Shown: positions 1 through 8,708, counted from the first letter of the stretch. The stretch: 64,000 nucleotides of DNA from Pseudomonadota bacterium (GCA_023442945.1 JAEZWW010000008.1:1-64000); one strand, 5' to 3'. Notes: generated from the sequence alone by a model not told the origin. Made by a program: numbers and translations.

Positions 1-166
1 GCACCGAAGGATGCAGCCGCTTCGTGAACTGACTGGCCGCGGTTGTCTGAACGGAGCGCTCAAAGAGCGCGAAGTGAGTTCTGCGGCCCACCCCGCCAGA
101 ACCGCGACGCAGGTTTGCCACTGCGCACCGCGCAGGGGTCGCAGACGTGGGGTCGCCTTTCTTTGG

Positions 167-196
167 TTTCTTTCTTTGGCGAGTCAAAGAAAGAAA
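167..196. repeat. Perfect 12-bp inverted repeat
   Basis: The arms TTTCTTTCTTTG (167-178) and CAAAGAAAGAAA (185-196) pair perfectly around a 6-base loop. It lies 188 bases beyond the end of the acyltransferase gene at 385-1308. It could act as an RNA hairpin or be the core of a dispersed intergenic element. No T-tract follows on the plus strand, so a classical terminator is not supported. Confidence 0.7.
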
Positions 197-270
197 CTGC
201 GCCGCCGGGCGCATTTCCCGGCCTCCCAACGTAGCTCGCACACCAACGCCGAGCGAGCGAGCGCGCAGCG

Positions 271-310
271 AATCGGTGAATCGGTGAATCGGTGAATCGG
301 TGAATCGGTG
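271..310. repeat. Tandem repeat, five units of AATCGGTG
   Basis: Five perfect copies of the 8-base unit AATCGGTG run from 271 to 310. The array is intergenic, 75 bases past the stop codon of the acyltransferase gene. Such arrays change length by slippage, but no reading frame or clear promoter is placed to be switched by it. Confidence 0.9.
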
Positions 311-330
311 AACCAGAGACTACAAATTCA

Positions 331-363
331 ATAGCTGCCCGCGCAATCCGCTGTAGGGCCAGC
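331..363 (+). repeat. Dispersed repeat I, copy 1
   Basis: This is a near-consensus forward copy: ATAGCTGCCCGCGCA followed by CTGTAGGGCCAG. It lies 22 bases past the stop codon of the acyltransferase gene. Confidence 0.85.
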
Positions 364-384
364 CCCCCAACCCACCCCCAAACC

Positions 385-1308
385 TCAATACACCGACCCC
401 ACCCCCGCCGGCCGCGTCTTGAACCGCTTGTGCACCCAGTAATACTGGTCCGGCATGGTGCGGATATACCCCTCCAACCGCGCATTCATCAACGCCGTGT
501 CCGCCACCGGATCGGCGCCGGGGTAGTCTGTCCAGGTCGGCTGCACCTCCGCGTCGTAACCCGTCGGCGTCAGGCGCGTGATGACCGGCACGACATGCGC
601 ACGGCCCAGTTGCGCCAGGCGCGGCACCGACGGCACGGTGGCGGTGGGCACGCCGAAGAAGGGCACGAACACCGATTCTTCCGGCCCCAGATCCATGTCG
701 GGCAGCAGGTACAGCAACTGCCCTTCGCGCAGCGCACGCACGACGGGCTTCATGCCCGCCTGGCGGGCGATGGGCGTGACGTTGCCAAAGCGCTGGCGCC
801 CCTGGCGCATCCATTCGTCCAGCACGCCGCCCTGGTCGGCGTAGACGGTGCTGGACACACGCGGGATCTGCTGCATGATCGCGCTGCCGCCGGCGTCCAT
901 GCCGTAGAAGTGCGGCGCAAAAATCACCACGCCACCGGGCTGGCGCAACGCGTCGACGTCGCCGGTCAAACGCAGGCGCTGGCGCACGACCTCGGCCGGC
1001 GCGTGCCACAGCCAGGCGCGGTCCAGAAAAGCCTGGGCGAAGTAGATGAAGTTGCGGCGGGCGACGGCTTCGCGCTCGGCCTCGCTCCATTCGGGGAAGC
1101 ACAGGCGCAGGTTGGTCAGCGCGATGCGCCGCCGTTTGCCGGCCACGCGGTACAGCACGCGCCCCAGACTCGCACCCAGCGCCCGCACCACGCCCAGCGG
1201 CAGCGGCGCCAGCGCGCGCATCAGCCAGATGGCGGGGTGGCGCACATCGGGCGCGCCGCGGCCTTCACCCACCGCAACGCGCTCGCTGGCAGGGGCGCCC
1301 TCACTCAT
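385..1308 (-). CDS. Lipid A biosynthesis acyltransferase (LpxL/LpxM family)
   Basis: This 307-residue member of the lysophospholipid acyltransferase family should transfer an acyl chain from acyl-ACP to a lipid A precursor at the inner membrane. The catalytic motif reads H-X4-D (His133, Asp138, HFYGMD), and GPEESVFVPFFG-type substrate-binding sequence follows around residue 200. The N-terminal 30-60 region is hydrophobic, as expected for a membrane anchor. The ATG at 1308 overlaps the stop codon of the gene upstream (ATGA), so the two are translationally coupled; a longer frame starting at 1365 would run into that gene. The sequence does not decide which acyl position or chain length it uses. 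Confidence 0.85.
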   Translation of the reverse strand: MSEGAPASERVAVGEGRGAPDVRHPAIWLMRALAPLPLGVVRALGASLGRVLYRVAGKRRRIALTNLRLCFPEWSEAEREAVARRNFIYFAQAFLDRAWLWHAPAEVVRQRLRLTGDVDALRQPGGVVIFAPHFYGMDAGGSAIMQQIPRVSSTVYADQGGVLDEWMRQGRQRFGNVTPIARQAGMKPVVRALREGQLLYLLPDMDLGPEESVFVPFFGVPTATVPSVPRLAQLGRAHVVPVITRLTPTGYDAEVQPTWTDYPGADPVADTALMNARLEGYIRTMPDQYYWVHKRFKTRPAGVGSVY

Positions 1309-2135
1309 GGCGCGCCCCGCGGGGTTTTGTAGCGGCCGTAGCCCCACAGGTACTGCTGGGGGCACTGGCGGATCAGGTGCTCCATGGCGCGGTTGATCTG
1401 GGTGACGGCTGTGTCCAGGTCGTCGCTGAGCGGCTCGGGGAAGGCCTCAAAGTGCACGCGAAAGCCTTGGCCGCCGGGCAGGCGCTCGCCCCACACGAGC
1501 AGCGGCGTGGCGCCGGTCTGCTGGATCAGGCGCGCGCCCAGCGTCATCGTATAGGCCGGCTTGCCGAACACGAGCGACCACACGCCCTGCCCTTCGGGCG
1601 GCACCTGGTCGGGCAGCAGGCCCACGGCACGGCCGGCGCGCAGCGCCTTGATCATCTGGCGCACGCCCGACAGGTTGGTCGGCGCCGTTTCCAGCCCTTC
1701 GCGCTGGCGCGAGGTCTTGACCACCTCGGCCAGCGAGGCCTGACGCGCGGGGCGGAACAGCACGGTGATCGGGCCGTACTCGCGGTGGTAGCGCTCGGCC
1801 AGGCCTTGCGCGGTGATTTCGAAGCAGCCCAGGTGCGGCGTCAAGAAAACCACGCCCTTGCGCGCGGCGTACGCGGCATCGACCACGTCGGTGCCTTGCC
1901 ACTGCGTCGGCACGGGCGGGCCGAACCACAGGCGCGGCGTTTCGGCCGCCATGCGCCCGGCGTGCGCCACGGCGCCGCGCACGTCGGCAAAGCGGTAGCC
2001 GGCCAGGCCCGCGTTGGCCGTGATGCGCCGCCGGTACGTGGGCGAGGCCAGCCAGGTCAGCCAGCCCAGGCCCGCACCCACCGCGTGCAGCAGCGCGAGC
2101 GGCCAGCGGGACACGAATCGGAACAGGGTCAGCAT
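1305..2135 (-). CDS. Lipid A biosynthesis acyltransferase (LpxL/HtrB-like)
   Basis: This 276-residue protein is a second member of the LpxL/HtrB acyltransferase family. It carries an N-terminal hydrophobic stretch (about residues 10-30) and the catalytic H-X4-E motif (His101, Glu106, HLGCFE). Its partner directly downstream has Asp in place of Glu, so the pair may add different secondary acyl chains to lipid A. The gene starts divergently from metK, and its start codon lies just upstream of the metK -10 element. The ribosome binding site is weak. Confidence 0.87.
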   Translation of the reverse strand: MLTLFRFVSRWPLALLHAVGAGLGWLTWLASPTYRRRITANAGLAGYRFADVRGAVAHAGRMAAETPRLWFGPPVPTQWQGTDVVDAAYAARKGVVFLTPHLGCFEITAQGLAERYHREYGPITVLFRPARQASLAEVVKTSRQREGLETAPTNLSGVRQMIKALRAGRAVGLLPDQVPPEGQGVWSLVFGKPAYTMTLGARLIQQTGATPLLVWGERLPGGQGFRVHFEAFPEPLSDDLDTAVTQINRAMEHLIRQCPQQYLWGYGRYKTPRGAP

Positions 2136-2152
2136 GGGCTTTCGCGGAGGCT

Positions 2153-2158
2153 TAAAAT
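2153..2158 (+). promoter_or_regulatory. Candidate -10 element for metK
   Basis: The hexamer TAAAAT is placed 6 bases before the first paired base of the riboswitch-like leader, so transcription would start almost exactly at the leader's 5' stem. No good -35 hexamer is seen at the expected distance; that region is inside the divergent acyltransferase gene. Confidence 0.4.
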
Positions 2159-2160
2159 AG

Positions 2161-2218
2161 CGGGGTCGCCGAGTTATGGAACTACTTGCAGGGCGACGTT
2201 AAACAGTTCTGCTAAAGC
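2161..2218 (+). promoter_or_regulatory. SAM-II-like riboswitch in metK leader
   Basis: The leader can form stem P1 from GTCGCC (2165-2170) and GGCGAC (2192-2197). The loop base-pairs with the 3' tail as a pseudoknot: GGAACT (2178-2183) with AGTTCT (2205-2210), six pairs including one G-U. Bases that I remember as conserved in SAM-II (SAM_alpha) aptamers are present in order: TTGCA before the 3' arm of P1, GTTAAAC after it, and GCTAAA (2211-2216) at the end. SAM-II RNAs usually control translation of methionine genes, and metK makes SAM, so negative feedback fits. The aptamer ends about 46 bases before the metK Shine-Dalgarno, longer than is usual for direct occlusion. Family assignment is from memory. 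Confidence 0.6.
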
Positions 2219-2277
2219 GTTCGCCAGAGCTCCCAGCAGGTGGCAACGCAACGTTCAAACCTCAGGAGTTTATTCAA

Positions 2278-3465
<1,188 letters not shown>

Positions 3466-3737
3466 GGCCGCGAGCGCTGCGCGCACCTGGTCTGTGCTTC
3501 GGCGCAGGCTCATGCCGCGCAGCGGCGTGAAGGTCCGAAGGGCCGGCCGGAGCCAAACACAGACAAAGCCCAACTGCTGCGCGCAGCAGCCGGGCTGTAA
3601 GCCCGGAGTTGGCCGCAGGCCGGCGTTGGGTTTTGGGGCGGAGTTCATACCGCGCAGCGGTGTGAACGTAGACCACAAAGCCGCTCTTCTGAAAGCGGCA
3701 GCGGGGCTGTAAGCCACGACGCGACGGTCACTGACCA

Positions 3738-3766
3738 AGAAAAAGCCGGGCAAGCCCGGCTTTTTT
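3738..3766. terminator. Bidirectional terminator after metK
   Basis: Arms AAAAAGCCGGGC (3740-3751) and GCCCGGCTTTTT (3754-3765) form a stem with A and T tracts on either side. It can end transcription of metK and of the converging NlpC/P60 gene. Confidence 0.9.
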
Positions 3767-3788
3767 CATACCCGCCGAACGCGATCGA

Positions 3789-4481
3789 TCAGGCCAACGC
3801 AAACGGCCGCCGCGCGCCCAGGTAGCGCGGGCCGAAGTAGCGGCCGCCCACCGGTTCCTTGCGCACCGTGCCGCCGGTCGACGGCGCGTGCACAAACTGC
3901 CCCTGGCCGACGTAGATGCCCATGTGCGAAAACGCGCGCCCGGTGGTGTTGAAGAACACCAGGTCGCCGCGCTGCAGCTGTGCTTCGTCCACCGGTTGCG
4001 TGGCCGCGGCCCATTGCGCGGTGCTGCGCGGCAGGCGGCGGCTGGCGCCGTCTTCGGCTGCTTGCTGGCTGAACACGTAATGCACCAGCCCGCTGCAGTC
4101 AAAGCCGCCGTCGGGCGTGTTGCCGCCGTAGGTGTAGGGCGTGTTGACGACCAGCATGGCGCGGGCGACGGCGGCCTCGCGCCCCAGGGGGTTCAGCTCC
4201 AGCGGCGGCTGCGTCGCCGGCACCGGCGCCGGCGGACTGCGGCGCGCCGTCGAACCCGAGCCCGAGCCCGAAGCGCCGCCCTGGCGCGCCGGGCGGCTGG
4301 CGCAACCGGCCAGCAAGGCCACCACCGCGCCCAGCAGCAGCACGCGGCGCGCACCACCGGCGGTGGCGGGCTCAAGCACCGTCTGTGCCGCATCGGCCAC
4401 AACCTGTTCGGCGCGCGTGACGCCGTCCGGTGACAGCGACGCGCTGGCGCCACCATGATGGCTTGAACCACGATTCCACAT
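3789..4481 (-). CDS. NlpC/P60 family peptidoglycan hydrolase, lipoprotein
   Basis: This 230-residue C40-type cysteine peptidase is expected to cut peptide stems of peptidoglycan. The catalytic Cys129 (DCSGLV), His186 (SHMGIYVG) and His198 (FVHAP) are all present. A hydrophobic run ends in LLAGC (Cys60), a good lipobox, so the mature protein should be anchored in the outer membrane. The 45 residues before the hydrophobic run are unusual for a signal peptide, yet GGAGG lies 8 bases before the ATG at 4481 and supports this start. An internal start nearer the lipobox is possible. A Gly/Ser/Pro linker (about 66-95) separates anchor and enzyme. Confidence 0.85.
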   Translation of the reverse strand: MWNRGSSHHGGASASLSPDGVTRAEQVVADAAQTVLEPATAGGARRVLLLGAVVALLAGCASRPARQGGASGSGSGSTARRSPPAPVPATQPPLELNPLGREAAVARAMLVVNTPYTYGGNTPDGGFDCSGLVHYVFSQQAAEDGASRRLPRSTAQWAAATQPVDEAQLQRGDLVFFNTTGRAFSHMGIYVGQGQFVHAPSTGGTVRKEPVGGRYFGPRYLGARRPFALA

Positions 4482-4499
4482 AAAAACAGCCTCCAGCGC

Positions 4500-4538
4500 T
4501 TTTCACATCTGCGCAGGCAGCTATTGTATTGATAGTGA
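4500..4538 (-). repeat. Dispersed repeat I, copy 2
   Basis: This reverse copy (CTGCGCAGGCAGCTATTG and then GATAG) begins just upstream of the Shine-Dalgarno of the NlpC/P60 gene, so it lies in that gene's leader or promoter. Confidence 0.8.
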
Positions 4539-4605
4539 AAGAGTTGGCAAGCCCTGTGGACGATGGGCACACACAAGGCCGCAGGGGCGACGGACCGCTG
4601 ACCGC

Positions 4606-5169
4606 TCAGCCCGCGGCGCCCGGTCGCAGCGTGCGCAGTTGCGCCACCAGGCCGTCGCAGGCGTCTTCCACCAGGTCCAGCACCTGCTCGAAGCCCGCGT
4701 CACCGCCGTAGTACGGGTCGGGCACCTCGCGCGCGCCGGGGTGTTGCGTGCAGAAGTCGGTCAGCCGCATCAGTTTGTGGCGTTGGGCGGGCGGGCAGAT
4801 GGCGCGGGCCGCGTCTTCGTTGGCGCCGTCCATGACCAGCACCAGGTCGAAGTCGCGGAAGTCCGCCGCCGTCAGCCTCCGTGCCTGTTGGGCGCTGAGG
4901 TCGTAGCCGCGGCTCAGCGCGTGGGCTTGCGACCGCGCGTCCGGCAGCGCGCCCACGTGGTAGCCGTGCGTGCCGGCCGAATCGACTTGCACGGCGCCCG
5001 CCAGGCCCGCATCGGCCACGCGCTGCTCGAAGACGCCGTGCGCCGTCGGGCTGCGGCAGATGTTGCCCATGCAGACCATCAGGACCGAAACGGGTGCCTG
5101 CGGGTCGCGCCCGCCCAGGTACGCCAGGGCGGGCATCGGACGTGGGGAAGCAAGGGTGTGTGCGTTCAT
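4606..5169 (-). CDS. Low-molecular-weight protein tyrosine phosphatase
   Basis: This 187-residue cytoplasmic protein belongs to the arsenate reductase-like low-molecular-weight phosphatase family. The P-loop CMGNICRS shows the CX5R active site (Cys33, Arg39), and the general-acid loop DPYYGG lies near residue 150. The start at 5169 leaves a 28-residue lead before the first strand; a start at the inner Met (about residue 12) is possible. No exopolysaccharide genes lie next to it, so its substrate cannot be read from context. Confidence 0.88.
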   Translation of the reverse strand: MNAHTLASPRPMPALAYLGGRDPQAPVSVLMVCMGNICRSPTAHGVFEQRVADAGLAGAVQVDSAGTHGYHVGALPDARSQAHALSRGYDLSAQQARRLTAADFRDFDLVLVMDGANEDAARAICPPAQRHKLMRLTDFCTQHPGAREVPDPYYGGDAGFEQVLDLVEDACDGLVAQLRTLRPGAAG

Positions 5170-5466
5170 GCAGACGAGTCTATGCACACCGCATGGCACG
5201 GCCCACCTGAAGGGCATCTGCGTGCCGGGCAGCCGCCGCAGACCGCGCAGCAGACTCGTCTCACCCCATTGACCTGTTGCGCGCGCCTTTCCTGCGCCGT
5301 ATCGTTGCGCCAAGAAGCAGCTTGCGCCCGGAGTTCGCTTCGTTTTCCATAGCTGCCCGCGCAGGATCATCCTAGGCTGGGAGAGATTTTCTTCTCATTT
5401 CCCGCGCCAGCACCCCAGCACAGCCAGCCACCCTGCGGCGTACCGCCCTCACTACAATCCGCCCCC
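5170..5466. other. Intergenic region between divergent genes
   Basis: About 300 bases separate the phosphatase and azlC. I see one diverged copy of the dispersed repeat (5349-5380) and no convincing gene, RNA or clear promoter pair. Confidence 0.5.
5349..5380 (+). repeat. Dispersed repeat I, copy 3
   Basis: The first half (ATAGCTGCCCGCGCAG) is exact, while the second half (CCTAGGCTGG) has diverged from the consensus. Confidence 0.7.
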
Positions 5467-6183
5467 ATGATCCGTGCTGCCCAGCGCCTGTGGAAGGACT
5501 CGCCCGCCGTGCGCATGGGGGTGTCGATCAGCATCGCCACCGGCTTGTACGGCGTGTCGTTCGGCGCCTTGGGCGTGGCCTCGGGCCTGACGGTGTTGCA
5601 GACCTGCGTGCTCAGCCTGCTGATGTTTTCGGGCGGTTCGCAATTCGCCTTCATCGGCGTGATCGCCGGCGGCGGCACCGGTGCGGCGGCGTTGGGCGCG
5701 GCCAGCTTACTGGGCGTGCGCAACGCGGTGTACGGCATGCAGATGGCGGCGCTGCTGGGGCCGCGCGGCTGGCGACGCCTGTTGGCGGCGCAACTGACCA
5801 TCGATGAGAGCACCGCCACGGCGCTCGGCCAGCCGACGCCGACCGAGCAGCGGCGCGGCTTCTGGACCGCCGGCGTCGGCATCTTCCTGCTGTGGAACCT
5901 GTGCACCGCCGCCGGCGCGCTGCTGGGCAACGCGCTGGGCGACCCGCGCCAATGGGGGCTGGACGGCGCCGCCGTTGCCGCCTTCCTGGCGCTGCTGTGG
6001 CCGCGACTGAAAGGGCGCGAACCGATCGCCCTGGCCGTCGCCGCCGCCACGGTCGCGCTGGCCGCCGTCCCCTTCACGCCGCCGGGCGTGCCGGTGCTGT
6101 TTGCCGCCGTGCTGGGCGCCGCCTGGGGCGCGCTGGCGCCACGCCCAGTCGAGCCTGCCCCCGCCGACGAGGCCGCGCGGTGA
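5467..6183 (+). CDS. azlC: AzlC family branched-chain amino acid exporter, large subunit
   Basis: This 238-residue inner-membrane protein has several hydrophobic segments and the family's N-terminal sequence (GVSISIATGLYGVSFGALG, then FSGGSQFAFIG). AzlC works with the small AzlD subunit to export branched-chain amino acids or analogues. The GTG start of azlD overlaps the stop codon, so the two are made together. The transported substrate is inferred from the family only. Confidence 0.87.
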   Translation: MIRAAQRLWKDSPAVRMGVSISIATGLYGVSFGALGVASGLTVLQTCVLSLLMFSGGSQFAFIGVIAGGGTGAAALGAASLLGVRNAVYGMQMAALLGPRGWRRLLAAQLTIDESTATALGQPTPTEQRRGFWTAGVGIFLLWNLCTAAGALLGNALGDPRQWGLDGAAVAAFLALLWPRLKGREPIALAVAAATVALAAVPFTPPGVPVLFAAVLGAAWGALAPRPVEPAPADEAAR

Positions 6184-6515
6184 CCGACGTGCTGGGATCG
6201 GGCGGCACCCTGTGGATCTGGCTGCTGCTGGCCTGCTTGGCCGCCTACGCCACCAAACTGGCCGGCTACCTGATGCCCGCGCGCTGGCTGCGCAGCCCTC
6301 GCATGGCGCGCATGGCCGGCGCGCTGACCATCGCGCTGCTGGCCGCGCTCACCGCGCTGAACGCCGTGTCCAACGGCCAGCAGCTGGCGCTGGACGCCCG
6401 CCTGGCGTCCCTCGCCGCAGCGGCGCTGGCGCTGTGGGCGCGCCTGCCGTTTTTGCTGGTGGTGGTGCTGGGCGCGGGGGCGGCGGCCTTGGCGCGGGCG
6501 TTGGGCTGGGGCTAA
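6180..6515 (+). CDS. azlD: AzlD family exporter, small subunit
   Basis: This 111-residue membrane protein has about four hydrophobic segments and fits AzlD in size and composition. It starts with GTG at 6180 inside a GTGA overlap with the azlC stop. The same frame is open further upstream, but that part would be antisense-like filler across azlC and is not counted. It forms the exporter with AzlC. Confidence 0.83.
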   Translation: MTDVLGSGGTLWIWLLLACLAAYATKLAGYLMPARWLRSPRMARMAGALTIALLAALTALNAVSNGQQLALDARLASLAAAALALWARLPFLLVVVLGAGAAALARALGWG

Positions 6516-6539
6516 GCGACCACGACGGCCCGCGGGGCG

Positions 6540-6815
6540 CTACTTCGATTCGGGCGCCGGATGGTCGCGCCGGAACAACGCCCATTCGTCCATCGCCGTG
6601 CCATCGGGCAGCGTGCACAGGCCGCTTTCATTGCCCGCCGCGTCTTTCTGGATGCGGAGTTTGCCGCCCTGCTGGACGCAGTAGGTGGACGCCGGGTTGG
6701 CCATTTGCACCGCAGCCTTGGGCGGCGCGCTGGGGCCGACACGCAGGGCGCAGCCGACCAGAACGAGCGGGGCCGTGAGGGCGGCGGTACGGGCGCAGAA
6801 GGTCAAGCGGTGCAT
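6540..6815 (-). CDS. DUF333 family small lipoprotein
   Basis: This 91-residue protein has a signal peptide ending in LVLVGC, a lipobox, and a mature domain typical of DUF333 (NPASTYCVQQGG..., then CTLPDGTAMDEWALFR). Such proteins are often labelled putative hemolysin, but the role is not known. The start at 6815 places the hydrophobic core correctly; the open frame extends to 6887 without support. It converges with azlD. Confidence 0.8.
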   Translation of the reverse strand: MHRLTFCARTAALTAPLVLVGCALRVGPSAPPKAAVQMANPASTYCVQQGGKLRIQKDAAGNESGLCTLPDGTAMDEWALFRRDHPAPESK

Positions 6816-6901
6816 GGCAAAAGCGATGAAAAGTCGGGCGCGGACAGCGCCGAAAGCGGCGTGGCCGCGCGACAAGCGCGCGCCCATTCACTATTGTTTG
6901 T

Positions 6902-6933
6902 ATAGCTGCCCGCGCAGCTCACTGTAGGGCCAA
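6902..6933 (+). repeat. Dispersed repeat I, copy 4
   Basis: This near-consensus forward copy (ATAGCTGCCCGCGCAG, CTGTAGGGC) lies between the DUF333 gene and the stop codon of the TetR gene. Confidence 0.85.
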
Positions 6934-6945
6934 CGCCCATTTTAT

Positions 6946-7674
6946 TCATGCATCGGGGTTTGGGTGCCGCGCAGCGCCCTGCCCCACGACGCAGGCCAGC
7001 AAGCTGCGCATCGCCGTCACGTAGGGCGCGGCCGGCGCACCCTGGGCGATGGCCAGCGCAGCGCGGTCGAAGGCGGCGGACAGGAGTTCGGCCAGCACGG
7101 GCAACTCGATCCCATCGCCACCGCTGCCGGCAGCGCTGGGCGCAACCAACGCATCGGGCGCAGCGCCCAACGCGGCCCGCAGGCCGGCCAGCAGTTCTGC
7201 CGCGCCGGCGCGGTCGCTGAGCGCGCGCAGGCGCTCGGGCGAGAGCACGGCGGGCGCGTCCAGCAGCAGCAGGCGCGCGCGGCCGTGCTGCGCCATGGCG
7301 GCGAAGTAGCGCTCGGCGCCATCGGCCAGCGCTTGCAGCGGCGTGGCGTCGGGGGCGCCGGCCAGTGCGATCTCGGCAGCGACTTCGTCCGCCGCCTGGC
7401 CGGCCGCGGCGTACAGCAGGTCGGCCTTGTCGGTGTAGTGGTGGTAGAGCGCGCCGCGCGTCAGCTGCGCGGCGGCGGCGATGTCGGGCGTGCTGGTGTC
7501 AGCGTAGCCCTTGTGCACGAACAGCGCGCGCGCCGCGGCGATCAGCGCGGCTTGGGTGGCTTCGGTGCGCTCGGCGTTGGCGCGGCGCGGCGGGGGGGCG
7601 CTGGTGGCCGATTCGGTGGCCTGTGCGGCAGAGCGGCCGGGGCGCTTTTTTGAAGCCACGGGTTTTGTTTGCAT
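6946..7674 (-). CDS. TetR/AcrR family transcriptional regulator
   Basis: This 242-residue protein has a TetR-type helix-turn-helix at about residues 37-85 (ALFVHKGYADTSTPDIAAAA, then LTRGALYHHYTDKADLL). The C-terminal ligand domain is Ala-rich. A basic, disordered N-terminal 30 residues precede the HTH. It is divergent from the VOC gene, and a 19-base palindrome overlaps its own start codon, so it probably represses itself and the VOC gene. The ligand is unknown. Confidence 0.85.
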   Translation of the reverse strand: MQTKPVASKKRPGRSAAQATESATSAPPPRRANAERTEATQAALIAAARALFVHKGYADTSTPDIAAAAQLTRGALYHHYTDKADLLYAAAGQAADEVAAEIALAGAPDATPLQALADGAERYFAAMAQHGRARLLLLDAPAVLSPERLRALSDRAGAAELLAGLRAALGAAPDALVAPSAAGSGGDGIELPVLAELLSAAFDRAALAIAQGAPAAPYVTAMRSLLACVVGQGAARHPNPDA

Positions 7675-7690
7675 ACATTCAGCCTGTATG
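7672..7690. promoter_or_regulatory. Palindromic operator, TetR type
   Basis: CATACATTCAGCCTGTATG has perfect 6-base half sites (CATACA, TGTATG) and sits between the divergent TetR and VOC genes, covering the TetR start codon. Its size and position fit a TetR autoregulatory site. Confidence 0.6.
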
Positions 7691-7716
7691 TTTTAACCCT
7701 TCTTCAGGAGACACCC

Positions 7717-8139
7717 ATGCGCTGCACCCAGTTTTACCCCGTGCTGATGACCGACGACGTTAGCCGCGCCGCGCGCTTTTACACGACGCAGCTGCGCTTT
7801 CGGCCGGTGTTTGAAAGCGATTGGTACGTGCACCTGCAGTCCGCCGAGGACGCAGCCGTCAACCTGGCCGTGCTGCGCCGCGGCCACGAGACGATCCCCG
7901 CGCCCCACCGCCACGCGCCCGGCGGCGCCCCGCTGCTGAACTTCGAGGTGGCGGACGTGGACGCCGAGTACGCCCGCGCCGTCGCCCAGGGCCTGCCGAT
8001 CCTGCTGCCGCTGCGCGATGAGGACTTTGGCCAGCGCCACTTCATCACCCAGGACCCCGACGGCGTGATGATCGATGTGATCACGCCGATCGCACCCAGC
8101 GCGGCGTTCCAGGCGCAGTACCTGGGCGCTACGAATTGA
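7717..8139 (+). CDS. VOC superfamily (glyoxalase-fold) protein
   Basis: This 140-residue protein has the paired beta-alpha-beta-beta-beta pattern of the vicinal oxygen chelate family (VLMTDDVSRAARFYTTQLRF, and later DPDGVMIDV). Members include glyoxalases, resistance proteins and dioxygenases; the substrate cannot be told here. AGGAG precedes the ATG at 7717, so the upstream in-frame extension is not used. It is divergent from, and probably controlled by, the TetR regulator. Confidence 0.82.
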   Translation: MRCTQFYPVLMTDDVSRAARFYTTQLRFRPVFESDWYVHLQSAEDAAVNLAVLRRGHETIPAPHRHAPGGAPLLNFEVADVDAEYARAVAQGLPILLPLRDEDFGQRHFITQDPDGVMIDVITPIAPSAAFQAQYLGATN

Positions 8140-8140
8140 G

Positions 8141-8170
8141 TAGCTGGTTGCGCCGGTGGCTGTAGGGCTG
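8141..8170 (+). repeat. Dispersed repeat I, copy 5
   Basis: This diverged forward copy (TAGCTGGTTGCGCC, CTGTAGGGCTG) starts immediately after the VOC stop codon. Confidence 0.65.
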
Positions 8171-8420
8171 ACGGTCGATTTTTATTGAATTTCGGGGAGC
8201 GCCTGTGATCTGCTGCACAGGCAGCCGAAGTGCGGGGCGAAGCCCACCTCAAGACCATCTGCATACGGATTGACGATTTCGGGTGGTTTTCACGCGATTC
8301 GCGGCATCGGCGGCCGCGCGGCCACCCTACGCTGAGTCAGCCGCCGCGCTGGGGGCGTGCGGCGCCGCACCCGCGCCGCCCCTCAGCGCGGCAGGCACAC
8401 CATCACCAGGAGCCGTCACC

Positions 8421-8708
8421 ATGTCCGTTCATCTCATCGTCACCCTGCACGCGCGCGAAGACCGGCGCGACGACTTCGCCCAGCTGATGGCGGCCGTCAA
8501 ACAGGATTTGCCCAGCGCGCCCGGCTGCCGCGGCGTCGCCGTGTACCAGCAGGCGGACCGGCCGCTGGTCTACACGCTGGTGGAGCACTGGGATTCGACC
8601 GACGCGCACCAGGCGCACCTGCAGCGCATGGAGGCCTCGGGCGGCTGGGCGGCGCTGTCGGCGCAGCTGGCCGAGCCACCGGTCAGCGCTTACGCCACGG
8701 CGCTGTAA
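8421..8708 (+). CDS. Antibiotic biosynthesis monooxygenase (ABM) domain protein
   Basis: This 95-residue protein matches the small ferredoxin-like ABM fold (HLIVTLHAREDRRDDF, then PGCRGVAVYQQADRP and LVEHWDSTDAHQAHL). Relatives such as YgiN act on quinols, but the substrate is not evident. AGGAG at 8408-8412 is 8 bases before the ATG. The AraC gene follows 49 bases later and could be co-transcribed. Confidence 0.82.
   Translation: MSVHLIVTLHAREDRRDDFAQLMAAVKQDLPSAPGCRGVAVYQQADRPLVYTLVEHWDSTDAHQAHLQRMEASGGWAALSAQLAEPPVSAYATAL

Larger units (their letters stand above)
1..384. other. Intergenic region with hairpin and tandem repeat
   Basis: No convincing gene is seen here. The short open frames over 11-485 lack recognisable protein character. 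The stretch holds a 12-bp inverted repeat (167-196), five 8-bp tandem repeats (271-310) and one copy of the dispersed repeat (331-363). The style of the first 240 bases (GC-rich run followed by a CTTTCTTTGG hairpin) resembles intergenic repeats I remember from other Comamonadaceae. That resemblance is from memory and is unchecked. Confidence 0.5.

Noticed and set aside
255..1380. A second copy of the SAM-II-like leader near other genes
   Set aside because: I looked for the TTGCA / GCTAAA pattern in other leaders in the window and saw no second convincing case.
3494..3712. A 72-codon frame downstream of metK as a separate gene
   Set aside because: Its end is a copy of the metK tail and the rest has no protein character; no Shine-Dalgarno is seen. 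It is better explained as a remnant repeat.
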